Below are positions 14,508-22,200 of a DNA stretch of 44,264 nucleotides, one piece after another. The position numbers and the translations under genes are program-made. The stretch is from a virus, in the IMG/VR virus record IMGVR_UViG_3300030118_002156, positions 3,681 to 47,944 of that record. One strand, given 5' to 3'. The first letter of the stretch is position 1. Every line of letters starts with the position of its first letter. Below the pieces are notes generated by a model that made no database searches, had not been told where the DNA came from, and saw nothing but the letters and a program-made list of their open reading frames with translations.

Positions 14508-14674
14508 TGAATTGTTGGCACTGTAATACTGAATTGATTTGGGGCGGGGATCATAGTGTAGATGAAAACTGTTATCCTCATTTATTAGAAGAGTATTCAA
14601 TGGTTACTAATTTATCTTGTCCTAAATGTCATTCTGACGTAGAAGTTTTAATGCCTAAATATGCCTATGATTAA
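14507..14674 (+). CDS. 55-residue double-CxxC zinc-ribbon protein
   Basis: This short ORF starts M-N-C-W-H-C-N-T-E-L-I-W-G-G-D-H and carries a second pair S-C-P-K-C-H, so four cysteines form one zinc ribbon. The M-N-C-W-H-C start is a pattern I know from many marine phage small proteins. Its ATG overlaps the previous stop (TAATG) and its end overlaps the next gene. It is the only cytoplasmic-looking member of the exported-protein operon. Confidence 0.72.
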   Translation: MNCWHCNTELIWGGDHSVDENCYPHLLEEYSMVTNLSCPKCHSDVEVLMPKYAYD

Positions 14675-15095
14675 ATATTTATCGTTATTATTTCTATTTT
14701 CTACACCAGTATATTCTACCCCAGTTGTCCCAAACTTCCAGACCGGAGTTTTACAGCAGCATGTAGAAACCAAAAGTACCATAATAGAAAATATCCAAAG
14801 TTTTGAGTTTCGCTCAGGCTATCAATTCACAGTAGGTGGGGTTAATGTTGAATCATCTACTGGGAATGTAGCTCCAGAAGGTTGGGAACAACAAAATTCA
14901 ACTGTACAAGGAGTTGGATCTACTTATGTAATTCCATCGCTGACTAATAAACCTTCATACAATATTGTTAATGAAGGTGCTACCTTTAATTACTACGAAA
15001 CTTTAGAATTTCCGGGGTTGTCTAACTACACAAATATAACGAGAGAAACCACCATAGAAAGTATTTCAGACAGTACAAGTACGTTTAGCCAATGA
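14661..15095 (+). CDS. Exported protein, unknown
   Basis: A 144-residue protein with a signal peptide (M-I-K-Y-L-S-L-L-F-L-F-S-T-P-V-Y-S). The start may be the ATG at 14661 or the one at 14667, which gives the more usual signal. The mature region is beta-rich with aromatic residues (F-E-F-R-S-G-Y-Q-F-T-V-G-G) and no cysteine. It overlaps both neighbours. The function is not known to me. Confidence 0.6.
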   Translation: MPMIKYLSLLFLFSTPVYSTPVVPNFQTGVLQQHVETKSTIIENIQSFEFRSGYQFTVGGVNVESSTGNVAPEGWEQQNSTVQGVGSTYVIPSLTNKPSYNIVNEGATFNYYETLEFPGLSNYTNITRETTIESISDSTSTFSQ

Positions 15096-15736
15096 AGAAA
15101 TACTTTGTTTTACTCTTATTTTTAAATAACCCTATCTTTGCAAATACTATAAATACTACAAGTAATTCAACTGGGTCTGTTACCAATCAAGCGGTACAAG
15201 TTGTCCCATCGAGACAGTTTCAGTACACAATGCAAGGTATTTCTTGCCAAGGAGCTACTTTAAATATTTCTCCATTCTTATCTACAACCTATGGCTTTGG
15301 ATCTCCCTATGAACCGACATATGAAAAACCAGTGTATGATTTATCAGATAATTTTGGTTTAACAGATGATGATGGTAACGATATTGGAGATGGAGTACCT
15401 GATTTTCCGGGCCGTGTACTCTATTACGAAACGGTAAGGACAGGAATGAGAGCTAGTAATACAAGTCTTAATGGTGGCATTACAGCTACTTTTAGTATTC
15501 CATTAGATAGGACACAAATTAAAGAATGTCGCACAGCGATGAAAAAACAGAATGAATTATACGAAGCGAGTCTTGCGTCTAAAAGGCTTAATTACGAAAT
15601 GTCAAGAGCCAAAACTTGCCATGAAATTTATTTAAAAGGAATCTCATTTGTTGGAGAGTTAGCAAAATTATGTGCTGATATTCGTGTTTCTACACCCCCA
15701 GTGCAAAAGCACACTCATAATTTATTAAAGAAATAA
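15092..15736 (+). CDS. Exported protein of a cyanophage-like family
   Basis: The 214-residue product has a signal peptide ending N-P-I-F-A, then a beta-rich domain with I-S-C-Q-G-A-T-L-N-I-S-P-F, P-V-Y-D-L-S, G-V-P-D-F-P-G-R-V-L-Y-Y-E and a helical C-terminal third with paired Cys (K-E-C-R-T-A, K-T-C-H-E-I, L-C-A-D-I). I recall the same succession of motifs in proteins of marine cyanomyoviruses, where the role is not known. It closes the plus-strand operon by ATGA coupling, then meets the minus-strand virion block tail to tail. Confidence 0.65.
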   Translation: MKKYFVLLLFLNNPIFANTINTTSNSTGSVTNQAVQVVPSRQFQYTMQGISCQGATLNISPFLSTTYGFGSPYEPTYEKPVYDLSDNFGLTDDDGNDIGDGVPDFPGRVLYYETVRTGMRASNTSLNGGITATFSIPLDRTQIKECRTAMKKQNELYEASLASKRLNYEMSRAKTCHEIYLKGISFVGELAKLCADIRVSTPPVQKHTHNLLKK

Positions 15737-15737
15737 A

Positions 15738-16478
15738 TTATTTATAAGCTGGTGGTAAATCTTTTTTCTCTCTGTATTTATTTGTCATAAGTTGCTGTTT
15801 TGTTAGCTTAATTGGTCTTTTTTTAAGTAAAAAAGCCTTAATTTTAGTTATTATCTGTTTTGCTATTGGTTTTACAATTTTAGTTAGCAAGGGTGCTGCT
15901 AATGTTGTCGCTGTTACTGCAATAGTTGTGATAGCAAATGTATTAGATACTGTATTTACTGAAGGTAAATATTTTTCTGTAATTGTACTAGGTCTATATT
16001 CCACCACACATTCTTTGGTTTCTTTTATATATTTAAAGCCAATGACTACTTCATCACCAGAAGTACTGTAATCACCTATTCGAGGATTATTCTTTTTTGG
16101 ATCGGGGCAAGGAGGATCTTTTGGAATTTCTGGAATATTAGCGACCTCAGTATTATCAAGGCTATTGTCTGGAGGATCAGGAGGTTGCGGAATTGGAGTC
16201 TCTGGTACAGGTTGTATCTTTTTCGCATCGTAAACCATTGGTGTGAATGTAGGTATTGCACAATTAATTGTTAGATTATTTTTCGGGTCATCTTTTGTGA
16301 GTTGCTTGCTTCTTAAACCATCTCTTCTTATCTCTACGCATGGCATTGTTATAGCTGGTATCTGCAAGTCTCTTGTTATATGTTTTGTATTAGGTATTGA
16401 TGTTTGATTTGGAATTACAAAAATAGATGTCCTTGGTATAGAAACATCTATTAAGTTAATATTTTCTATTTCTGGCAC
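15738..16478 (-). CDS. Proline-rich membrane-associated protein
   Basis: The 246 residues start with GTG, which overlaps the stop of the previous gene (TAGTG). They begin I-E-N-I-N-L-I-D-V-S-I-P-R-T-S-I-F-V-I-P-N-Q-T and continue with Pro/Asp-rich segments and scattered cysteines. Around 180-205 lies a hydrophobic stretch (F-A-I-T-T-I-A-V-T-A-T-T-L-A-A-P-L-L), and the C-terminus is very basic. The topology suggests an outside N-terminal part and an inside basic tail. It pairs with the small membrane protein upstream; both look like cyanophage proteins of unknown role. Confidence 0.55.
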   Translation of the reverse strand: MPEIENINLIDVSIPRTSIFVIPNQTSIPNTKHITRDLQIPAITMPCVEIRRDGLRSKQLTKDDPKNNLTINCAIPTFTPMVYDAKKIQPVPETPIPQPPDPPDNSLDNTEVANIPEIPKDPPCPDPKKNNPRIGDYSTSGDEVVIGFKYIKETKECVVEYRPSTITEKYLPSVNTVSNTFAITTIAVTATTLAAPLLTKIVKPIAKQIITKIKAFLLKKRPIKLTKQQLMTNKYREKKDLPPAYK

Positions 16479-16717
16479 TAAAAGCTAAGTGGTTTTGGAG
16501 TCTTCATTACTGGTGGTGTTGTTGTATTTGGTATTGAAGGCATATTAGTTTTTAAGAGACTTGGTAACTGTTCTTTTATCTTATCTCCTACAAATTCTTT
16601 AATTTCTTTTTGTTTTGTCTCGTTATTTACATACCAATAAATATAAATAATGCCAGAAAAGGCAGTGACAGCAGCAACCGTATTTAGTATGGTTAATGCA
16701 GTAAGAACTTTTTTCAT
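16478..16717 (-). CDS. Small membrane-anchored Pro-rich protein
   Basis: Starting at ATG 16717 the product is 79 residues: M-K-K-V-L-T-A-L-T-I-L-N, one membrane segment (about 5-30), then a charged helix and a Pro/Thr-rich end (P-N-T-T-T-P-P-V). The reading frame stays open upstream through a GTG at 16756 to about 16853, and encodes another hydrophobic stretch without a normal start. I prefer the ATG because this N-terminus is typical of related small phage proteins. It precedes the Pro-rich gene with overlap. Confidence 0.5.
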   Translation of the reverse strand: MKKVLTALTILNTVAAVTAFSGIIYIYWYVNNETKQKEIKEFVGDKIKEQLPSLLKTNMPSIPNTTTPPVMKTPKPLSF

Positions 16718-16852
16718 GTTTAGAGATGCTATGTTAAGAGCCTTAATTCCTGTCACATTGATTACGTTTTGTGCAGTGATGGCTTTAGCCCCACTATATG
16801 TAACATTATCAATGATGACAAGAACTATGACTACTAAAACAGCTAAATAAAT

Positions 16853-17206
16853 TTATAGCTTAATTTTTGTCCCGATTTTGGTTGCATAGCTATTTGAATC
16901 ATCAAATACAGCACTTAATTCACCATAAACAGATAATCTGTCATTAACATTAACGCTTCCACCTGTTTTAGCACTAATATTTGTTTCAGAATCTTGTCCA
17001 TCTACAGACTGAAGTAATCCACCACCTTGAATATACCAAGAAGCATTGTCATTGCTACCTTCGTACCCAACGTGCAAATCTGTATTATTAGATTGATAGT
17101 CAGTTTTTAAGAAACTTGCATTATTTTCAATATTTAGATAGAACCCTGCAAAGGCTGGAGTTGATAGTGCTGAAACAGCAGCTATAGATAAAGCTTTTTT
17201 AAGCAT
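16853..17206 (-). CDS. Secreted beta-rich, porin-like small protein
   Basis: The 117-residue protein has a textbook signal peptide (M-L-K-K-A-L-S-I-A-A-V-S-A-L-S-T-P-A-F-A). The mature part has alternating polar and aromatic residues (F-Y-L-N-I-E-N-N, L-H-V-G-Y-E-G, S-W-Y-I-Q-G-G-G) and ends in I-G-T-K-I-K-L, which looks like a few strands of an outer-membrane barrel. It is too short for a whole porin. It may alter the host surface late in infection, by inference only. Confidence 0.58.
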   Translation of the reverse strand: MLKKALSIAAVSALSTPAFAGFYLNIENNASFLKTDYQSNNTDLHVGYEGSNDNASWYIQGGGLLQSVDGQDSETNISAKTGGSVNVNDRLSVYGELSAVFDDSNSYATKIGTKIKL

Positions 17207-17256
17207 AATTTATAAAAATTAATTCGTTACATGCTAAACGATTTAAGATTTATTGC

Positions 17257-17757
17257 CTAAAAATAATTAAAGTTGATAACAATTCGTCTAGTATTAAACT
17301 CTCCTTTATGTATTTCTCCTGCGTGTTCAAGATGTGAATCAAATTTAACTAACCTATTTTGCTTACATTCAATTTTTTTATTATTTTTTTTAAATACTGT
17401 TTGACCGTTTGTATCTGACAAATAAAAAATTGCTGTTTTCCTGTTTGTTGTATCAAACATTGATCCATCAATATGAAAATTTGTTTGTATTTTATTAGGC
17501 TGTCCAAATGTACAATTTGCTTTTATAAGAATAGGAGCAATTACTTTTAACTTTTTAGCAAATGGTTCAAGTAAATAAAAAAAAGGACTAACAGTATTTA
17601 CTCCCCCATAAAAAATATGTTGTAAATTTAATATTCCATCTCCCTCATGTACTTTATGTTCTGCAAAAAACCAAGGGAAAGAATATGAAATTACTAAATC
17701 ATGCAATGCTTTATATTCTTGTTCATTCAAAAAATCATCAATAATTTCTATTGTCAT
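17257..17757 (-). CDS. 2OG-Fe(II) oxygenase
   Basis: The 166 residues fit the prolyl-4-hydroxylase-like family: H95-x-D97 and H145 as the iron ligands and an Arg pair (157-158) that would hold 2-oxoglutarate. The fold runs from the F-L-N-E-Q-E-Y start to the last strand. Marine phages often carry such enzymes near tail genes. Substrates are unknown; nucleic acid, virion protein or a host factor are all open. The ATG abuts the stop of the gene upstream. Confidence 0.8.
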   Translation of the reverse strand: MTIEIIDDFLNEQEYKALHDLVISYSFPWFFAEHKVHEGDGILNLQHIFYGGVNTVSPFFYLLEPFAKKLKVIAPILIKANCTFGQPNKIQTNFHIDGSMFDTTNRKTAIFYLSDTNGQTVFKKNNKKIECKQNRLVKFDSHLEHAGEIHKGEFNTRRIVINFNYF

Positions 17758-18306
17758 TTATTGATTTACAGCTACAAAAATAGGTGCAACACCACCTCTT
17801 AAATAGCCGTCAGGAAAATGACCTCTTGATGGTGCTTTTGACTTTTGTTCAATTAACTCATCTTTAGTGTATTTTTTATCATCTTTTGGATACTTTGCTT
17901 TTACCTCTTCTATTACCTTATTAATTTCTTCAAGTTCAGTTTTATCACCTGTCAAAACTGCTTTTATTAATGCACCTATAGAATCATTAGTAAAAGGATA
18001 AGAAACTCTTCTCATTAATTTATAGTCAAAAGTATATGAAGCTTCTAATTCTTGTTGTTTTATTAGCTCCTCTTTGATTGCTTTTTCTCCTTCTTGTATT
18101 GTACTTATTGTTCCAGTATCGCCAACTTTAAAAGGTATATCTTCAACACTACCCTCGTCAACTTCATTATATCTTTGTTGTATATTAGCTTCAATCCACT
18201 CTTTATCAACCCAAGTCCTAATAGGAATAACGACCTCCCTATCATCTTGATATTTTACTTTTATAAATTCTTTAGTAACTTCTGTTACTGTGTAATTAAT
18301 TGCCAT
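17758..18306 (-). CDS. Tail-fibre accessory protein, unknown
   Basis: A 182-residue protein with a beta N-terminus (Y-T-V-T-E-V-T-K-E-F-I-K-V-K-Y), a long charged helical middle and a C-terminus with P-S-R-G-H-F-P-D-G-Y-L-R-G-G. The position after the fibre genes and the absence of enzyme motifs suggest a chaperone or adaptor for the fibres. It abuts the oxygenase gene, so they are likely co-expressed. No family recognised. Confidence 0.45.
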   Translation of the reverse strand: MAINYTVTEVTKEFIKVKYQDDREVVIPIRTWVDKEWIEANIQQRYNEVDEGSVEDIPFKVGDTGTISTIQEGEKAIKEELIKQQELEASYTFDYKLMRRVSYPFTNDSIGALIKAVLTGDKTELEEINKVIEEVKAKYPKDDKKYTKDELIEQKSKAPSRGHFPDGYLRGGVAPIFVAVNQ

Positions 18307-18332
18307 CAGAAAAAATAATAATTTTAAAAAAG

Positions 18333-18866
18333 TTATGGAGTAACATAACTACTTGAAGTAGTTCTATTTGCGTAAAAATCAAAATGTCCTCCAAAGTCAT
18401 CGCCACTTGCAGATTGGTATGGATCAAGTCTTTTTGAGAAATATCTCCAACCACTTACAGTTCCATTATGTTGAGGGAAAGGTACATTATTTGTTATTCT
18501 AGCTATATATCCTGACCCATATTCAATATAACTCCAAGCATTATATGTCATACTTACTGTTCCAGATGATGCTCCCCCTGCACATACTTTAGTACCACTC
18601 CATTGTGTATAGTACCCTTCCTGTCCAACCCATGTGTCGTACCACGCTATAAAATAAGTCGCAGAACTATAATTACTTCCTGTAAAAGTATAACTCCTTT
18701 CTGTGGTTACACCACTTTTACCATAAAACTGACTAATACTAATTTGACCAGAGCTAGGTATTCCTGATGCAACACCGTAATATTCAGATAACGAAATAGG
18801 GTGTGAACCACCAAATTCGTTTTGAATGTCTTGCAGACTTATAGCTCCAGATGATTGTAAAGCCAT
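18333..18866 (-). CDS. Marine-phage virion protein (MALQSSGAISL type)
   Basis: The N-terminus M-A-L-Q-S-S-G-A-I-S-L-Q-D-I-Q-N-E-F-G-G and the following S-L-S-E-Y-Y-G and S-I-S-Q-F-Y-G are a pattern common among marine phage structural proteins. The rest (about 60-177) is a Tyr/Gly/Ser-rich beta domain, variable in the family and probably exposed. It overlaps the gene upstream by one base and belongs to the fibre set. Likely a distal tail or fibre subunit. Confidence 0.65.
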   Translation of the reverse strand: MALQSSGAISLQDIQNEFGGSHPISLSEYYGVASGIPSSGQISISQFYGKSGVTTERSYTFTGSNYSSATYFIAWYDTWVGQEGYYTQWSGTKVCAGGASSGTVSMTYNAWSYIEYGSGYIARITNNVPFPQHNGTVSGWRYFSKRLDPYQSASGDDFGGHFDFYANRTTSSSYVTP

Positions 18867-19261
18867 TATTCGCTAGGAGTAGGGTCAGGATCAGGTGTTA
18901 TTTCTGGCAATGATGGATATGATGTTTCATCTGTTTTTACTTCTTTTGATTTGTTATATGTACCATTGTGTTGATCTATTAAATTTTGAACCATATTTTC
19001 TAATTTAGTAACTTTGTATTCTGTAAATCCATTTTTTACCCAATCAACAATAGTTGATTCATTTTCTGCTTTTTTTAAATCATCAATAGATTTAAAATCA
19101 GTAACATCAGCTTTTTTACCTGGAAAAACACATGATGCAGAAGTCATTTTTGTAACCGAACCCTCAGTGCCATATATATTTACCAAAGCTTCAAAAATAT
19201 AATTATCATCACTAGGATCTGTTTTTAATGAAGATACTCGCCAAGAAAAAGTTGCTGCCAT
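18866..19261 (-). CDS. Small fibre-associated protein
   Basis: A 131-residue protein with a beta start (F-S-W-R-V-S-S-L-K-T), a helical middle that includes W-V-K-N-G-F-T-E-Y-K, and a Pro/Asp-rich tail. I recall cyanophage proteins with the A-T-F-S-W start near fibres. It lies between the giant fibre and the MALQSSGAISL-type gene. Structural or assembly role inferred from place. Confidence 0.5.
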   Translation of the reverse strand: MAATFSWRVSSLKTDPSDDNYIFEALVNIYGTEGSVTKMTSASCVFPGKKADVTDFKSIDDLKKAENESTIVDWVKNGFTEYKVTKLENMVQNLIDQHNGTYNKSKEVKTDETSYPSLPEITPDPDPTPSE

Positions 19262-19295
19262 TGTTTTTATTTAAAGTTTAACCATAAATGATAGT

Positions 19296-22200
19296 TTACT
19301 CAACATTTAATTTATTTTCTAGTACTTTAACTTTATTTGTAAGTTCTTTTATAGATTCTATTAGTAATGGTACAAGTCTTCCATAATCAACAGTTTTATA
19401 ATCTTTGCCTGATTTGCTAGATACTGACCCATCATCAGCTACTTCATAGTCAAAAGGTGCTAGAGCTACAACCTCTGGAACTACTTTTTCAACTGATTGT
19501 GCTGAAACACCTAATTGCTTATCATCTTTATTAAATCCAAATTCTTTAGCAAGTTTATTTTCTCGATAGAAGAATGTTTCTATTTGATTAACTTTAACTA
19601 AAGCATCTTGTATGTTTCCAAGTTTTTCTTTTAATCTCTCGTCTGAATAATAAGCAACAACATTTTGTGTTGAGCATAATTCTTTATAATGTATTGTTCT
19701 ACTTGTATCAATATTGACGCACTCTTGATTATTTGCCCATAGTTCTAATTGCCCATCACCATTTTGAGCTACACCTGTATCGTTATCTCCTAAAGCAAAA
19801 GCAGCATTTCTACCATTAAATGAACTTGCGGGTGTTGTTCCAAGCCCCATTTTTTTAGAGCTAAAGTTTACAGTCTCAGATTTTCTTGCAAAATCTGATG
19901 CTTGATAACCATCAAGTTTGTCTGCATCAAGCCCAGATCCCGACCCATCATTACCAACATTCCAAACTGTATTACCGTTAATTTTTACACAGTTATTATT
20001 AGCTGTATCAAGATTTATACCGTCATTTGCATCATTACGACTACTTATAACTAAAACTGATCCAGATAATCCACCTGTATTAACCGTATGTAGTATATAA
20101 GCTCTGTCAGTAAAATCACTTGTACTTTCTTTATCAAATCCAGTAAAATCAATCATTCTCGATTGATTTGTTGTTGTTGCTGTACCAGTTAACAATAAAT
20201 TTCCATGTAGATTTAAGTTGCCTGACATTGTGTCAGCATAAATATTTCTCCAACGTAAGGAACTTGACCCTAAATCTTGACTGCTATTAGCATTAGGTTT
20301 TAAATGACCTTTCCATCTTGCAGAAGAAGTACTATCTGCGTAAAAACCAACTTGACTACTGAAAGCAGAGTTTTGATAACTATAAAACGCACCACCTTCA
20401 TAAGCGTGATAACTACCATCTATTAATACATGACCTTGACCTGACTTGGATAAAAGAACAAACTCTGCTCCACCTGTCATATTCATTCCATTTTCTCTGG
20501 TGAATCCATTGCTAGTTAAATCACCAGCCCAACTACCACTTTGTCTAAAGAATCCAGATGCTTGAATACCATCTAAAGTGTCACTATCTAAACCAGAGCC
20601 AGAGCCGTCATTTCCTTGTCTCCAATACTTGTCACCAGTACCACCAGAACCATGATAAATTTGACCATCTGTTTCTATCCAAGTTTTGTCAGAACCATCT
20701 AATCTAAATTGAACAATTCTATCAGCATTACTGTTTGCAACTATATACCAACGATTTGAATGTGCTTGTATTTTTAAAGTTCCTGATCCCGGATTGCCTG
20801 TCCAACTTGAACCGCCAGCCGATCTTATGTCTGAGCCTGTTATTGTTAAAGCACCAGCACCACCTGAGAATGTGACATCTCCTGTAAATGTACCGCCTGA
20901 TGCGGGTATGCCTGCTGCTGGTATGCTTGGTTTATTAGATAAATTATTGTAATTAAGGTAATAAGAACCTTGCTGTCCGTCTAATAAGTCTGCATTGACG
21001 TTAGTTATATTTGAACCATTACCATATAAGTTGTCAGCATAAATATTTCTCCACCTAACTGAACTTGTACCTAAGTCAAAACTACTATCGCTTTGTGGCC
21101 GATGATGTTTAGATTTTATATATCCTTCATGTGAACACCTAAACATTTCTGTCAAGGTGTTTGAAGTCGCACTCACATCTACTCCACACTGAACAACAAA
21201 GTCTGCTGTTCCTTCTTGTACTTGAGTTGAAGATGGGTCTTGTGCTTGCGCTCCAATTCTTACCTGTGGTGTAGCATTTGAGTTGCTGTCTCTAAAAGTA
21301 AAATCAATCCAAGTGTATTCTGTACCTATATCAGCTATGTAATTGTCAAGAGTTAGTAAAGTTGTAGCTCCATTATCATTACCATTAACATCAATAGTTA
21401 AAGCTCCTGTTATAGAACCTGCTTGATCTCTTCTTAAATAATTCGAGCCTTCAACACCATCTAACTTATCAGCATCTAAGCCAGAGCCACTACCATCATT
21501 GCCTGCGTACCAAACTAAACTATCACTAATTTTAAAATTACCTGACCCAGAAACTTTACTAAAGTTAAGATCACCATTAGCTTTATGTCTTACAGCCCAT
21601 TCTCTTGTTCCACTATTATTGAACGCAAAAATTACTCTTTCGTTACTGTCTCGATTAATTTCAAAATTATTACCATTTGGATTAAAATTAATTTGTCCAT
21701 TAAAAGTAATTGCTCCTGTAGCAGTATCAGCAGCATCAGATCTTAAATAACTAGCTCCTTGTACACCATCTAAGGTGTCAGCATCAAGCCCAGATCCAGT
21801 TCCGTCATTGCCCTCATGGAAGACCTTATATTTTGTTGCTGCATTACCAACATAAACATTACCTAAATTTGAACTCCAACTATTAGCACCTCTTACTCCT
21901 GTACCAATGCCTGCATTTAAAAATATATCGCCAGAAGATTCAATCGCAATAGCATCACTAGAACTAGCGTTAGAGGCATCATTTTGTATTCCTATTAATA
22001 AAACACCATTTTCAGTACTATCATTAATCCTATAAGCATTTAAATCGTCATACCACCAGATATAAGCGTGATCTGAAGTACTGTTTACTTGTGATCTAAA
22101 AACAATACCAGTACGGCCACCACTTACACTTGGTTGTAAATTTATAGCTCCATTGCTAACTGATGGATCTTCATTTCTTGAACTATTTGTAAGTACCCCT

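Noticed and set aside
15724-15745. Palindrome ATAAATTATTTAT between convergent stops
   Set aside because: It consists only of A and T around two stop codons and has no T-run after a GC stem; chance is enough.
16650-16850. Plus-strand 66-codon hydrophobic ORF
   Set aside because: It is antisense to the small membrane protein, whose frame and neighbours fit better; no ribosome site.
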